64,000 bases of DNA from the NCBI RefSeq assembly GCF_900103485.1, contig NZ_FNHW01000001.1, positions 159,418-223,417 on the forward strand, given 5' to 3'. The stretch's first letter is position 1. Each line of letters starts with the position of its first letter. A model generated the notes under the pieces. It was not told the DNA's origin and searched no databases. It saw only the letters and a list, made by a program, of their open reading frames with translations. A program made the position numbers and the translations under genes. The stretch comes from Fictibacillus solisalsi. GTDB taxonomy: Bacteria; Bacillota; Bacilli; Bacillales; Fictibacillaceae. Positions 1-8,127 of the stretch are shown here, in pieces.

Positions 1-215
1 CCCTGTCCCTGCTGGGATTGTCCGCCTTGCTGCCCTTGCTGCTGTTGACTGCCAGGCATACCGGGAAAAAGCCCGGGAAATTGTGGCATCTGCTGCTGTC
101 CGCCCTGTCCTTGCGGGAAAAAACCATGAAACCCGGGCGTCTGCTGGCCAGAGCCCTGGCCAGGGAGTTGAGGGAACATTCGTGAGTTCGAATGCTTCCC
201 ATAATATTCATTCAT
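1..215 (-). CDS. Gln/Gly/Pro-rich protein, C-terminus beyond window
   Basis: The first 71 codons of a gene that runs off the left edge. Reading leftwards from ATG at 215, the product starts MNEYYGKHSNSRMFPQLPGQ and then becomes almost only Gln, Gly, Pro, Phe and Met, with runs such as QGQGGQQQMPQFPG. There is no signal peptide or membrane segment in the visible part. An AAGGAGG ribosome binding site lies 7 bases upstream. Low-complexity proteins like this occur among Bacillus spore coat/exosporium-associated and surface proteins, but I cannot name the family. A second frame starting at 211 is also open to the edge; I prefer the 215 frame because of RBS spacing and its coherent repetitive composition. 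Confidence 0.6.
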   Translation of the reverse strand, partial: MNEYYGKHSNSRMFPQLPGQGSGQQTPGFHGFFPQGQGGQQQMPQFPGLFPGMPGSQQQQGQQGGQSQQGQ

Positions 216-415
216 CTAAAAACCTCCTTATTTACATACAAAATATCCTATTCCTCCTTGCCACACTTGGACACTGATTCCAAAGGTACAGAAGAAAACA
301 GGGCATTGGTCTCAAGAAAGAAAGGGTTCAGTTTGCGAAAAGGGGGAATTTTTAGATGGAGGGAAAATTTGTAAGGGGTTTTGTTTGTACCAATCAACAA
401 AAGGGAGATGGCATT

Positions 416-901
416 GTGAAGAAAATAGTAGCAAGTATGGTAATTGTTCTTTTGGCTTGGGGAATTTCCTTTTCTCCCGCATCTGCCTCGGCACCTGGAT
501 TTCATCATCCGGCAGACTGGGATAAAAACTCGATTTTACGCAAAGATGCCCGCGGGGTTGAAGTTAAGAACATGCAGTATCTCATTAATGTTCTTCGATT
601 TTACACCGATTCTTCTGTCATTGATTCGGATGGAATTTTCGGTCCGAAAACCGAAGCTGCAGTAAAAAAATATCAAAAAACGCATAACTTAGTGGTTGAC
701 GGCGTTGTGGGTCCTAGAACATGGGACAGTTTTTCTCAATATATTGAAAAAAGAGGAACCAACACATACGGAGCAGGCGGATATATGGCGCTAAGGATTC
801 ATTGGAAGTACGACAGCAGCAATTTCTATGCCCCATCAAAGGCGTATATTTATGGTAACGGCGATACATTAACCGATTCGTATCGCTTATATGCCAATTA
901 A
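416..901 (+). CDS. exported peptidoglycan-binding domain protein
   Basis: A 161-residue exported protein. Residues 1-25 form a signal peptide (VKKIVASMVIVLLAWG core, cleavage near ASASA). A PG_binding_1 domain follows at about residues 45-105, with the typical D-x-D-G-I-F-G-x-K-T and V-D-G-V-V-G-P-R-T-W repeats. The C-terminal 50 residues have no recognised catalytic motif, so this is probably a cell-wall-targeted accessory protein rather than a complete hydrolase. The GTG at 416 is preferred over the upstream ATG at 356 because AAGGGAG precedes it at correct spacing and it places the basic residues directly before the hydrophobic core. The gene is monocistronic and followed by a terminator. 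Confidence 0.8.
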   Translation: MKKIVASMVIVLLAWGISFSPASASAPGFHHPADWDKNSILRKDARGVEVKNMQYLINVLRFYTDSSVIDSDGIFGPKTEAAVKKYQKTHNLVVDGVVGPRTWDSFSQYIEKRGTNTYGAGGYMALRIHWKYDSSNFYAPSKAYIYGNGDTLTDSYRLYAN

Positions 902-971
902 GGCAAACGCACATCCCCGGCATATTTTCCTTCACTTTGAAGATCTATGACTCTTCTAGCTGTTATCTATG

Positions 972-1020
972 AAAAGAGCTCTTCTTTCCCATTCGAAGGA
1001 ATGGCTCTTATTCTTTTTTT
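972..1020 (+). terminator. intrinsic terminator of the peptidoglycan-binding gene
   Basis: AAGAGC pairs with GCTCTT, with an inner TTCC/GGAA helix, followed by a run of T. It lies 70 bases after the stop at 901. Confidence 0.7.
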
Positions 1021-1156
1021 ACTAGCGTGAGGGCTTCACAATTTTTCAAATGTTGATGTAAGGTTTGCACGTTACATACCTCCAGTAAAACAATCTGCAC
1101 GGTAATTGAAAGCTATGATGTCTCTATATGCAGTAGCGCCCATTAGGTGCTTTTAC

Positions 1157-1191
1157 AAAAAATAGCCACCTCCAGCATGCTAAAGGCGGCT
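1157..1191 (-). terminator. intrinsic terminator of the HTH regulator gene
   Basis: On the minus strand AGCCGCC pairs with GGTGGCT (one G-U) and a T6 run follows, immediately after the stop codon at 1196. The 902-1195 gap holds only the two terminators and no supported ORF. Confidence 0.7.
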
Positions 1192-1195
1192 CTGT

Positions 1196-1849
1196 TCATT
1201 TCTCTTCCTCGTTTTCCGTTACAATTCCAAGTTCTTCTGCATCCTCAATCCGGTAACTGAGCAAAACGTACTGATAGGTACCAACTTTGTTCGCTTCTTC
1301 TTCAGAAGGATAAGAGCGTTCCGGCCAGTCATAGTCTTTTTTATCCTTTTTGCCAAGTGCTTTCATGATGACAGGAAAGGATTCACGCCACTCTTTGGCG
1401 GTCATGCGGTCACTGGAGGAATTGATAGTAACATGATACGGCATTTCATTGCGTACTACGCCATGTTTCTTTTCTTCCCTCAGCTTGGCAAGCGATTTTT
1501 CATATAACTTCAATGCCGGTTCGATGAGCCGGTACGTAAGGGAAAGAGCGACTTCAGGCTGTTCAGCCTGGGCCTGCAGATCTCCACGGTATAATACATC
1601 ATTCATATTGATAGTTTGATAATATTTTTCCACCAAATTCCCCAGTTGCTTTGTTTCAGCCACTTCCAAAAGCTCGGCATCCTCAAGCTTTTTTACATGG
1701 TAATAAAGCCTTGAAGGATGTTCGTTCAACTCAGCAGCCAGCTGTTTAACGGTAATCGGCTGTTCGGAAGCGAGATGAAGGATTCTCAGGCGTCTTGGAT
1801 CAGAAAAAATTTTCATTAAATCGATTGACTGTGTTTTCCATTGTGCCAC
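1196..1849 (-). CDS. ArsR-like winged-helix transcriptional regulator
   Basis: A 217-residue DNA-binding protein. Residues about 10-80 form an ArsR-type winged helix (DPRRLRILHLASEQPITVKQ, then a recognition helix around HPSRLYYHVKKLE). The C-terminal part is mixed alpha/beta with no known ligand motif. GTG at 1849 is chosen because AGGTGGG lies 7 bases upstream; the GTG at 1861 overlaps that site. It sits 61 bases downstream of the MFS gene on the same strand, so it is probably co-transcribed and likely controls the transporter and perhaps the divergent hydrolase. This regulatory role is inferred from position. Confidence 0.75.
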   Translation of the reverse strand: MAQWKTQSIDLMKIFSDPRRLRILHLASEQPITVKQLAAELNEHPSRLYYHVKKLEDAELLEVAETKQLGNLVEKYYQTINMNDVLYRGDLQAQAEQPEVALSLTYRLIEPALKLYEKSLAKLREEKKHGVVRNEMPYHVTINSSSDRMTAKEWRESFPVIMKALGKKDKKDYDWPERSYPSEEEANKVGTYQYVLLSYRIEDAEELGIVTENEEEK

Positions 1850-1910
1850 GTTGTATCCCACCTAAACATTGTGTTACTAAAAAGAATACCACAATTTAGA
1901 GAGTACGTGA

Positions 1911-3170
1911 TTAATCGATGGTACGTATGGTTTTGCTTCTCCAAAGAACAGTGAGGACAAACACGGTAAGGGCAATGCTTGAGTACAAAATAATTATGTC
2001 GATTGGAAGTCCGCTAGAGAGCAGAGCAGAAACAAGGGCGAAGGAAAGCGGTATAAATCCCATGGAGGCAGTAGACATCAAACTCTGAACTCTTCCCATC
2101 ATCCGTTTCTCCGTCATTTCCTGAACCAGAGAAGGAGCAATAATATTGGAAATGGACAAGCAGACGCCGGCAAGTGACAAAAGAATAATTCCATGCCAAA
2201 GGGCGGTCATCTGGCTCAGAAAGATATTTAAGAAAGAAAGGACGGCAATCAGTGAAAGGCTGATGATCGGCCGCTTTCTTTTGATATTCAAGATCCCGGT
2301 AAGAAAGGCACCCGCGACCATTCCAAGAGCGAGCGAGCTTTCCAAATAGCTAAGAGACAGAACATCCCCTTTCAAATGCTGATCCACCATCAAAGGAAGA
2401 CCGATATTCAGAGGCCCGACAAGAAGCAAATTAACGAAAATAGAGGTGGCCATGGTGAGCAGCAGGTAGGGTACTGTCTTGACGTAAACAATTCCTTCCT
2501 TAAGCTGCCGGAACACCGGTTCTTTCTGCTTATTGTCTGTTGATGGATGATCAGGATAACGGATTTGTTCGATTAGAATGCTGCTGCAGAAAAGTAAAAC
2601 AGAAGTACAAACAAAGACACCGAAAAACGAGCCGAACTTAATCATAAAACCTGCAATGACCGGTCCAGTCAATAATGAAAGCTGATTGGTCGTTTGCACG
2701 AGAGAGTTGGCACGGACGATCTGTTCTTTTTTTACAAGGGTGGGAAGCATAGACTGGTTAGCCGGCCAGAAAAAAGCGTCGAGAACTCCAAAAAGAAGAG
2801 CAAAAACACCAAGGAGATAGAGATTCATACTGCTGTTCAGGATGAGCAGGGCCAATCCAAGGACCAATAGTCCCCTGGTTGAATTTGTGATCATAATCAC
2901 GTGAGACCGTTTTATTCTGTCAGCCATTACTCCTCCAACCGACATGAGCAAAACGCGGGGTATGGTGGTTAGCATCATAATAATCCCAAGCTTGGAAGGA
3001 GCTTTTAGTGCCTGAAGAACAAACCATGTTTCTGAGATTAAGTAGATCGAGAAGGACAACCCTGTAAATATACTGGCTATCCATAAAAATAAAAATTGCC
3101 GGTTGGAGAGAAGCCCTCCAAATTTTTGTTTTCTTACCGTCTTTGGTTCATGTGCCAAACTGGTCCCCAT
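1911..3170 (-). CDS. MFS transporter (MFS_3-type exporter)
   Basis: A 419-residue integral membrane protein with about 12 hydrophobic segments and the TM2-TM3 loop motif G-G-V-M-A-D-R-I-K-R, typical of major facilitator drug or siderophore exporters. The substrate cannot be read from the sequence. Two adjacent ATGs (3173, 3170) follow an AAGGAG site; 3170 has the better 7-base spacing. It is first in a two-gene minus-strand operon with the ArsR-like regulator and is divergent from an alpha/beta hydrolase gene, with about 160 bases of shared upstream region. Confidence 0.8.
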   Translation of the reverse strand: MGTSLAHEPKTVRKQKFGGLLSNRQFLFLWIASIFTGLSFSIYLISETWFVLQALKAPSKLGIIMMLTTIPRVLLMSVGGVMADRIKRSHVIMITNSTRGLLVLGLALLILNSSMNLYLLGVFALLFGVLDAFFWPANQSMLPTLVKKEQIVRANSLVQTTNQLSLLTGPVIAGFMIKFGSFFGVFVCTSVLLFCSSILIEQIRYPDHPSTDNKQKEPVFRQLKEGIVYVKTVPYLLLTMATSIFVNLLLVGPLNIGLPLMVDQHLKGDVLSLSYLESSLALGMVAGAFLTGILNIKRKRPIISLSLIAVLSFLNIFLSQMTALWHGIILLSLAGVCLSISNIIAPSLVQEMTEKRMMGRVQSLMSTASMGFIPLSFALVSALLSSGLPIDIIILYSSIALTVFVLTVLWRSKTIRTID

Positions 3171-3336
3171 CATAATTCTCCTTCCAATCAAAATAACATT
3201 TATCGTTAAAATTTATTTTAATGGTAAAAAATATTTTAGTGAAGAAAAATCGTTCGACAAAATTTAGAAAGGAATTCAGTAAGGGAACAGAGAAGTTGCT
3301 TTTGTAATGAAATACCAGAGAACAGAGGGAAAGCAA

Positions 3337-4197
3337 ATGAAGAACTGGAAAACAATCATGGTCCCCACAGACCGGGGCGTATTTGAAGTGTTCACTAAGG
3401 GGAAGGGCGCGCCGCTTTGTGTGTCCCATCTTTATTCGGAATTCAATGAAACGGGAGACCATTTTGCGGACATGTTCACAGAGTCGCATCAAGTATTTTT
3501 GATTAACTTAAGAGAAGCGGGAAGGTCTGAAAAGGCGCACGAACCGCATCAGCTAAGCATGATCGAAACGGTGCTTGATCTTGAAGCTGTAAGAGACGAA
3601 CTCGGGTATCCGACATGGCATTTTGCCGGACATTCTACAGGAGGGATGCTAGGACTCGTGTATGGGATACGACATTCCAAATCCCTTGAAACGTTGATCA
3701 TAACCAGTGCTGCAGCAAGAGAGTATGCGTCCTCCTCCCCTTTTTGCATCTATCATCCAGACCATCCGAAATTTGAAAACATGCAGTCGCTAATCGAGCA
3801 GTTAAAAACAAATCTATCTGCGGAAGAAAGAAACGATATATCCAGAGAACGGGCAAAATTATCACTACGTGAGCCTGGAAGACATGATGAGTATTTTGCA
3901 GGGGATGTCCATAAATCCATGGCCGCGCGCCGGATGGAGTTTTTCTCAAGGGAGATTCTCCTTTTTGATGTGACAAGGCAGCTGCATAAAATCAGTACCC
4001 GAACGCTTGTCGCATGCGGACAGCACGATGTTCAGTGTCCGATCGGTTTTTCTGAAGAAATGGCGGAACTTATTCCCGATGTGCAGCTGGCTGCTTTTGA
4101 TAACAGCAATCATTATCCTTTTTTGGAGGAGAAAAAAGCCTTCCAAAAGGTGATCAACAAGTTCTATCAACAAATGACAGTGGGGCAAGACAGATGA
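3337..4197 (+). CDS. alpha/beta hydrolase (proline iminopeptidase-like fold)
   Basis: A 286-residue soluble hydrolase. The nucleophile elbow is G-H-S-T-G-G with Ser100. Asp231 (GQHD) and His259 (NSNHYPF) complete a plausible catalytic triad. No signal peptide is present. The substrate is unknown; the fold group includes proline iminopeptidases, epoxide hydrolases and small-ester hydrolases. The start at 3337 follows a GAGGG site, while the ATG at 3307 lacks one. The stop overlaps the start of the next gene by 4 bases, so the two are translationally coupled. Confidence 0.8.
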   Translation: MKNWKTIMVPTDRGVFEVFTKGKGAPLCVSHLYSEFNETGDHFADMFTESHQVFLINLREAGRSEKAHEPHQLSMIETVLDLEAVRDELGYPTWHFAGHSTGGMLGLVYGIRHSKSLETLIITSAAAREYASSSPFCIYHPDHPKFENMQSLIEQLKTNLSAEERNDISRERAKLSLREPGRHDEYFAGDVHKSMAARRMEFFSREILLFDVTRQLHKISTRTLVACGQHDVQCPIGFSEEMAELIPDVQLAAFDNSNHYPFLEEKKAFQKVINKFYQQMTVGQDR

Positions 4198-4907
4198 AAG
4201 TGATTGACGGAACCCCTGAATATATTCTTATTGAACCGACAGAAGGGATGTTGGACATTAACGAGTGGAAAAAGGGCATCTCAGCCATCATCCGAAAAGC
4301 TGAAATAGGGAAAGTCAAAAGAGTAGGCGTAACGCTTCACCGTAACCGGGATCATTATGAATCATGCTCCGATTACTTAATTTCTTCGGGTTTTGAGCAT
4401 TTTGCATCCAAAGTGAATGTATATCGGGACTTGAAAGAAATGGAAAGCTTTCATCCCTACACCTGGAGAACGCTTGAGGACAGGGGGACGACAGAGAAGG
4501 CGTTTATGGAGGTTTGGAGAATGTGCAGGCAGGGATCGGATAATGCAGCATCAACCTTGTCGATGGAGCAGCATCTTCAGTCAGTTAAGCAGGAGCTTGG
4601 CAGCGGATGGAAATATTCCTGCAGGATTTTTTATAAAGACCATCAGCCAATCGGAATCGCCATTCCCCATATTGAACCGGGTACAACAAATGAAGGGCGG
4701 TTGTTTTACTTTGGGGTCTTTCCCAGTGCCCGGTCAAAAGGAACAGGAAGCACACTGCACAGGCAGGCGCTGGGATGCCTAAAAGAAATGGGTGCAGACT
4801 ATTATATCGGAAGCACGCACCTCAATAATAAAAAGATGCAGCGTGTGTTTGAAAAAAACGGCTGTCACATACATGCCTATACGGAAAGCTATTATAAATA
4901 TTTTTAA
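4194..4907 (+). CDS. GNAT family N-acetyltransferase
   Basis: A 237-residue protein whose C-terminal half is a GNAT domain. The acetyl-CoA-binding stretch is at FGVFPSARSKGTGSTLH, followed by an N-x-K-M-Q-R-V-F-E-K-N-G helix typical of the family. The N-terminal 90 residues are less typical and may set substrate choice. It overlaps the preceding hydrolase by ATGA, indicating an operon and perhaps a shared small-molecule substrate, which is inferred only. A minus-strand terminator lies directly downstream, so the operon ends here. Confidence 0.8.
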   Translation: MKVIDGTPEYILIEPTEGMLDINEWKKGISAIIRKAEIGKVKRVGVTLHRNRDHYESCSDYLISSGFEHFASKVNVYRDLKEMESFHPYTWRTLEDRGTTEKAFMEVWRMCRQGSDNAASTLSMEQHLQSVKQELGSGWKYSCRIFYKDHQPIGIAIPHIEPGTTNEGRLFYFGVFPSARSKGTGSTLHRQALGCLKEMGADYYIGSTHLNNKKMQRVFEKNGCHIHAYTESYYKYF

Positions 4908-4939
4908 AAAACAGCCCTCCATAAAAGGTGGACTGCTGT
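4905..4939 (-). terminator. terminator of the M50-like gene
   Basis: ACAGC/GCTGT with inner CCA/TGG pairs. On the minus strand a T-run (plus-strand A at 4905-4911) follows. It separates two convergent genes. Confidence 0.6.
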
Positions 4940-4942
4940 ATG

Positions 4943-5425
4943 TTAGTCGGCAGGGTGGCTTTTTAACTGGATACCTTTGATTGTGTTCAGGGCAGCAAGG
5001 CCATCGCTTGGACAACCGCTTGACTGTTCCATCGGCATCAGAGAAAAGAATACATAATAAAACGAGAAGTACGTGAATTGGTAAAAGAAAAGATTCGCCT
5101 CGAAGATGCCTTTAAAGACAAAAAAGTTTAACAAGAGAATGGCTGCCAGATTAAAGAGAGAGCCGCCAAGATATACAAGAACTTTGGAATATTTGGCATC
5201 TTCTTTTAATGACACATACTCACACCAGCCATCATAAAAATAAAGTTTACGGATGCGCAGCGGGCCTATTTTCATAAGCACATTTCCTGTACCTACGTGC
5301 ACCCTGACTTTTCCTCCAAAAATACGGGCAAAAAAATAGTGACCGAATTCGTGAAGAAATGTGACGCCTGGTAATACCAAAAAAAACGAAAAGAAAAATT
5401 TCCAAATTTCTGTAAAGCCAAACAA
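4943..5425 (-). CDS. M50-like membrane protein with HExxH motif
   Basis: A membrane protein of about 160 residues. A transmembrane helix carries the zinc-protease signature L-H-E-F-G-H-Y-F-F-A-R. The second M50 motif, normally N/S-P-x-x-D-G, appears as C-P-S-D-G near the C-terminus after two more hydrophobic segments. This matches the site-2-protease/M50 metallopeptidase layout in a compact form; whether it cleaves membrane substrates is unknown. TTG at 5425 is preferred because AAGGGAG lies about 9 bases upstream, and that same site overlaps the ATG at 5434. The upstream ATGs at 5491 and 5482 lack a site. Confidence 0.6.
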   Translation of the reverse strand: MFGFTEIWKFFFSFFLVLPGVTFLHEFGHYFFARIFGGKVRVHVGTGNVLMKIGPLRIRKLYFYDGWCEYVSLKEDAKYSKVLVYLGGSLFNLAAILLLNFFVFKGIFEANLFFYQFTYFSFYYVFFSLMPMEQSSGCPSDGLAALNTIKGIQLKSHPAD

Positions 5426-5503
5426 AGCTGCCATCTCCCTTATCGTGTTACATGTTTTAACTTTTTTCCTAAAATGACTCATAGCAAACATGTAATTTCA
5501 TCC

Positions 5504-5550
5504 ATATGTGCAAAAGCCCGGCAAAACAGCTGCCGGGCTTTTGCACATAT
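5504..5550. terminator. 20-bp perfect inverted repeat terminator
   Basis: Left arm 5504-5523 pairs perfectly with right arm 5531-5550 around a 7-base loop. The core is A4-GCCCGGCA / TGCCGGGC-T4, an intrinsic terminator shape in both directions. It ends the small membrane gene at 5556. Confidence 0.8.
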
Positions 5551-5555
5551 ATTTA

Positions 5556-5834
5556 TTAACCTTGAAATAGGGCCGAATGAAGAACTTCATTGGCAGCCGA
5601 AATAATATTAAACATAAATGCGCCCCACCAAAGCATGCGGCCGCGGGAGGATATTTTGCTCCACCTTGCACCATTGCCATGCTCTTTAAAATAAATAAGG
5701 GCGGCTACTGCCGTAATATTAAAGAAAATCATGCTCCACCGGGCAACAGCCATGTATGCCGGGCTGACTAATCCGCCAGCAAGAAGCAATCCGTTGATTA
5801 GAAACAGCATATAGAAAAATGGAAGACTTTTCAT
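5556..5834 (-). CDS. small membrane protein of unknown function
   Basis: A 92-residue protein with three hydrophobic segments (residues about 5-25, 33-50 and 65-85) and a short basic loop KEHGNGARWSKISSRGR between the second and third. It has no known motif. A GGAGAG site precedes the ATG. It is followed by a very strong terminator, so it is probably monocistronic. I do not recognise the family. Confidence 0.6.
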   Translation of the reverse strand: MKSLPFFYMLFLINGLLLAGGLVSPAYMAVARWSMIFFNITAVAALIYFKEHGNGARWSKISSRGRMLWWGAFMFNIISAANEVLHSALFQG

Positions 5835-5953
5835 GTCATCACTCTCTCCAATTGATGATCAAATCCTCATTTATTCTATCACCCTTACCATCGATTTGGA
5901 ACGGGTTTGTGCAATGGTTAACAATGTTGACACAATTAATGGAGAGAGTGTGT

Positions 5954-6826
5954 TTACCCTTTTTTCTGAGGAAGATTAATCACGTCTGAGGAAGAAATCA
6001 TGACCATAATGCTTCCACCATAAGATTTTGCTCGGATCAGGATGGGCTGGTTAAAACGGTTCTGAAAACGGAAATCAGGGCCGTACCAGCTTACAGTTGC
6101 ATCCCTTCCTTTAGGAACATACGGAACTCTGCGGGTATGGGAATACCGCTGAACAACATGGAGTCCGGCACGGTCCACCGCATTAAAAAGGGTTGAAGAA
6201 ACCTGACAAATACCGCCGCCTACCCCTTCGGACAGTTCGCCACGGATAATCACCGGTGCCCGCATATATCCTTTTTCTTTTGTTCGGTTTCCAACAACCC
6301 TGTTAAAAGAAAAGGTTTCCCCGGGAAAAACCACATGGTTGTCAATAGCTTTGGCGGCCAATGATATATTATGAATCCGTGCGGTATTGGAGCGGTTGAA
6401 GTACGTCACATACTGGCCAAGGTGGTTCGTTCTTATGTTTCCGAGCAGCTCACTGTCTACCCGGGGATGGACCGTCAGACTTGGAATTTCTATCTTTGAT
6501 GGTCCCTTACTAAAGAAGTTTGCATAAAATTTTTCCCTGAACGCCTCCCGATAAAGCTTTGAACCATTTTGACCAGGAGATATTCCGCCAGTATCATTGA
6601 TTCGTGCGTTGACAGGCTGCCGGTATACCTGTCCTTCCAGCTTGTCCGTAAACTGCTTGAACTTTTCAGTATCAAGAACAGGGGTTCCTGGAATTGGCAC
6701 CATAAATTCCTCTCGCTGTATAATGGCGATCGTCTGGCCTTGCTGCATCAGTGAGATGCTGTCCGGGGTGTTGACAGGGACCGGCTGCACAAGCAGAAGC
6801 ATACTCGTTAACCAAGAAAGTAACAT
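5954..6826 (-). CDS. VanW family protein
   Basis: A 290-residue exported protein. The N-terminus has a hydrophobic signal sequence (MLLSWLTSMLLLVQPVPV). The C-terminal half is a VanW domain, recognisable by FPGETFSFN-x-x-V-G, the G-G-G-I-C-Q-V-S-S-T-L-F-N-A core and R-Y-S-H-T-R-R-V-P-Y-V-P-x-G-R-D-A-T-V. VanW proteins are found with vancomycin-resistance loci and in many spore formers; the biochemical role is unsettled, and a link to cell-wall metabolism is inferred. GGGAGG precedes the ATG. It is monocistronic and divergent from the sulfonate operon. Confidence 0.85.
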   Translation of the reverse strand: MLLSWLTSMLLLVQPVPVNTPDSISLMQQGQTIAIIQREEFMVPIPGTPVLDTEKFKQFTDKLEGQVYRQPVNARINDTGGISPGQNGSKLYREAFREKFYANFFSKGPSKIEIPSLTVHPRVDSELLGNIRTNHLGQYVTYFNRSNTARIHNISLAAKAIDNHVVFPGETFSFNRVVGNRTKEKGYMRAPVIIRGELSEGVGGGICQVSSTLFNAVDRAGLHVVQRYSHTRRVPYVPKGRDATVSWYGPDFRFQNRFNQPILIRAKSYGGSIMVMISSSDVINLPQKKG

Positions 6827-6956
6827 CGTAGAAAACCTCCCAATAATTAGTATGATTAGGGCAACTTTTATTTATGTAAGGGATAAAAAGAAGGAAGAAA
6901 TTGAAAGTTGGAAAATTATCATTTAAAAAGTTTTAATCTGTTTTTTCAGAAAGTTA

Positions 6957-6985
6957 TTGACATTCAAATGTATACCTGTTTTAAT
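6957..6985 (+). promoter_or_regulatory. sigma-A promoter of the sulfonate operon
   Basis: TTGACA (6957-6962), a 17-base spacer and TTTAAT (6980-6985) lie about 50 bases upstream of the SAM riboswitch. The transcription start is expected near 6992. Confidence 0.6.
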
Positions 6986-7032
6986 TACAAGTAATCCGAT
7001 AAGGATTCCCTTTTATCGAAAACTACATATTC

Positions 7033-7152
7033 TGTCTTATTAAGAGAGGTGGAGGGAATTGGCCCTATGAAACCTCGGCAGCGGACTCTTTCAATTGAGA
7101 ACTGTGCCAAATCCAACAAGCCGCAAGCTTGGATGATGAGAGAAGCATGAAC
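7033..7152 (+). promoter_or_regulatory. SAM-I (S-box) riboswitch
   Basis: The aptamer shows the conserved S-box blocks in order: TTAAGAGAGGTGGAGGGA, TGGCCC-ATGAAACC, CGGCAGC, TGTGCCAA-TCC-A and GGATGATGAGAG closing P1. In this class S-adenosylmethionine binding favours the downstream terminator, so genes for sulfur uptake are expressed when SAM is low. It sits 190 bases upstream of ssuB with a terminator in between. Confidence 0.93.
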
Positions 7153-7169
7153 AGTACTTCTTCTTTACG

Positions 7170-7199
7170 TCCTTCTGGCACGTTGGAAGGAGTTTTTTT
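7170..7199 (+). terminator. riboswitch expression-platform terminator
   Basis: TCCTTC pairs with GAAGGA and is followed by T7. It is placed directly after the SAM aptamer, as expected for a transcription-attenuating S-box. Confidence 0.8.
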
Positions 7200-7259
7200 A
7201 CGTTTATTCGATTGGAGGGGATTGAGCCGCTGTACAGGTACATTCATAAAGTCGACCGG

Positions 7260-7310
7260 ACAACCGGAGACCATTTTTATTTATTAAAATGGCTCCGGTT
7301 GTTTTTGTTT
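7260..7310 (+). terminator. second hairpin with T-run before ssuB
   Basis: ACAACCGGAG (7260-7269) pairs with CTCCGGTTGT (7293-7302), and CCATTTT pairs with AAAATGG, with one bulged A. The 17-bp stem is followed by TTTTGTTTT. It lies between the riboswitch terminator and the ssuB RBS, so all transcripts of the operon must pass it. Confidence 0.75.
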
Positions 7311-7343
7311 TGAAAGCTTTATTAAAAAAGGAGGATGGGGCGA

Positions 7344-8105
7344 GTGTCATTATTACAGGTCAATAAGGTTGAAAAAAGCTTTGAAACCGCCAATGGCAAG
7401 GTTAAAGCGCTGAAACAAATCCAGCTTGATGTGGAAAAAGGGGAATTTATTACGGTAATCGGGCCGAGCGGTTGCGGGAAAAGCACCCTTCTAAAAATCG
7501 TGGCTGGGCTGGATACGGCCCATGAAGGCTCAGTTTTGCTGGATAACCGGAAAGTTACTGGACCGAGTATTGAGAAAGGTTTTATTTTTCAGGAACCGAG
7601 GCTGTTTCCATGGCTGACCGTTGAGAAAAATATAGCCGCCAATCTGCCAGTTAAGAATAAGGAGACAAAGGAGAGCGTGAAGCAGCTCATCGAACTGGTC
7701 CGTTTGAAAGGATTTGAAAACGCCTTTCCAAAAGAGCTTTCCGGCGGGATGGCACAGCGGGTGGCCATTGCCAGAGCCCTTCTTCGAAATCCGAAGGTGC
7801 TCCTGCTAGATGAACCCTTCGGCGCACTTGATGCCTTTACCCGCTCTCATATGCAGGAGGTACTGCTCGATATTTGGCAGAAAAACCGTACGACCATGCT
7901 TTTTGTTACCCATGATATTGACGAAGCGATCTACCTGGCGACCAGGGTTGTCATCATGAATCCAAGACCGGGAACCATCCGGGAAGTGATTCCGGTTGAC
8001 CTTCCGTATCCGAGAAAGAAAACTGATGCGTCTTTTCAGGAAATCCGCCAGCGTGTGCTGAGTGAATTTGAAAAAGTAGAAGAACATCAGGCAGCAGCGA
8101 TTTGA
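7344..8105 (+). CDS. ssuB: aliphatic sulfonate ABC transporter ATP-binding protein
   Basis: The ATPase of the SsuABC importer, 253 residues. Walker A is GPSGCGKST, the Q-loop is FQEPRLFPW, the signature is LSGG(M)AQR, Walker B is [12 protein letters not shown] and the switch His is in [20 protein letters not shown] is typical of the nitrate/sulfonate/taurine ATPase family. GTG at 7344 is chosen because AAGGAGG ends 9 bases upstream; the ATG at 7335 touches that site with no spacing. It is first gene of a seven-gene operon under the SAM riboswitch and powers sulfonate uptake at the inner face of the membrane. Confidence 0.88.
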   Translation: MSLLQVNKVEKSFETANGKVKALKQIQLDVEKGEFITVIGPSGCGKSTLLKIVAGLDTAHEGSVLLDNRKVTGPSIEKGFIFQEPRLFPWLTVEKNIAANLPVKNKETKESVKQLIELVRLKGFENAFPKELSGGMAQRVAIARALLRNPKVLLLDEPFGALDAFTRSHMQEVLLDIWQKNRTTMLFVTHDIDEAIYLATRVVIMNPRPGTIREVIPVDLPYPRKKTDASFQEIRQRVLSEFEKVEEHQAAAI

Positions 8106-8127
8106 TGAATTAAAAGGAGATGAAAAA

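Noticed and set aside
5504-5550. Perfect 20-bp inverted repeat as a mobile-element or recombination site
   Set aside because: Its A-tract, GC stem and T-tract core at a gene end fit an intrinsic terminator; no transposase or target duplication is nearby.
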